From NCBI GenBank assembly GCA_951213105.1, contig OX578137.1:54289236-54353235 (forward strand): a stretch of 64,000 bases of DNA, given 5' to 3'. The position numbers and the translations under genes were made by a program. Under the pieces are notes generated by a model, which did no database searches, was not told where the DNA came from, and saw only the letters and a program-made list of their open reading frames with translations. This stretch comes from Amaurobius ferox. Taxonomy: Eukaryota; Arthropoda; Arachnida; Araneae; Amaurobiidae. Positions within the stretch are counted from its first letter, which is position 1; the number at the start of each line of letters is the position of its first letter. Of the stretch, positions 63,653 to 64,000 are shown in pieces.

Positions 63653-64000
63653 AGTGCGTTTTAATATTACACATAACATATATGTATAAACTTCCTATCA
63701 AAAATAATTTTTATTCCATAAGATATCCTACTCTTACTTCAAATGTTTTTAACCATGCAAATAGAAATCCTTGTAAAATGTCCAGCTTGTTATATATATC
63801 CTTGAAGAAGCTTTCAGATTTTTCATCTTTTTGAGATAACGCCACCAAACTCGTGAAATATATGTCAACGCTTACCAAAATTCATTTTGCTGCAAATACC
63901 CAGCTGTTTTCCTAGGCATTGTTGAATAAAAATAGCACTAGAGTGTAGCACAAAATTCTATTTTGATATATAAGCTGTTGCGTTCAATTTATTCACAAGT
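63653..64000. other. AT-rich non-coding DNA
   Basis: Nothing recognised to the end of the window. Confidence 0.5.

Overview
This is a eukaryotic, very AT-rich, repeat-dominated intergenic window. I found no convincing host gene. The mixture of repeats (Ty3/gypsy LTR element, Tc1 and mariner relatives, Penelope-like reverse transcriptase, tRNA-derived SINEs, very long AT microsatellites) fits an arthropod, and by family resemblance a spider or other chelicerate. That taxonomic call is inference from recalled families, not a search result.

Layout. 1-500 is a GC-richer block that I do not recognise. 1.0-3.2 kb holds two facing copies of a ~0.95 kb non-autonomous element (family H, Helentron/HINE-like); further copies lie at 9.9-10.8 kb and 43.6-44.4 kb, with decayed pieces at 6.9, 8.6 and 31.7 kb. 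3.8-5.1 kb is a dead Tc1-type transposase gene enclosed by AT microsatellites, followed by a 0.92 kb palindromic element (5231-6150).

12617-23861 is an apparently young, complete Ty3/gypsy element on the minus strand: two 1044-bp LTRs, a 4-bp target duplication, a primer binding site that fits tRNA-His, gag, a full-length pol that overlaps gag by one base (TAATG), a short env-like ORF, and a polypurine tract. The insertion sits inside an older repeat that also occurs near 44.7-44.9 kb, apparently without the insertion.

24-43 kb is mostly non-coding DNA with minisatellites, a mariner-like MITE with long terminal inverted repeats (33394-34018), a 24-bp repeat inside a short ORF (36.2 kb), strong hairpins (37.0 and 38.1 kb) and SINE copies (40.6-41.1 kb). 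45-52 kb is a nest of insertions in AT microsatellites: a head-to-head Penelope-like element with a reverse transcriptase frame (45259-47358), two mariner-related elements (47418-48346 and from 48660), and a small inverted-repeat island (51.3 kb). 53-64 kb holds a direct repeat pair, a Tc1/mariner-type MITE (55259-55924), a nested tandem array (56.9-58.4 kb), a decayed non-LTR retrotransposon tail (59.7-60.2 kb) and a minisatellite at 63.5 kb.

The most unusual signal is a shared GC-rich terminal module found in three separate inverted-repeat islands, all bordered by (AT)n tracts (5.2-6.2, 45.3-47.4 and 51.3 kb). Only one of them carries a reverse transcriptase. They look like full and non-autonomous members of one Penelope-like group that ends in, or targets, AT microsatellites.
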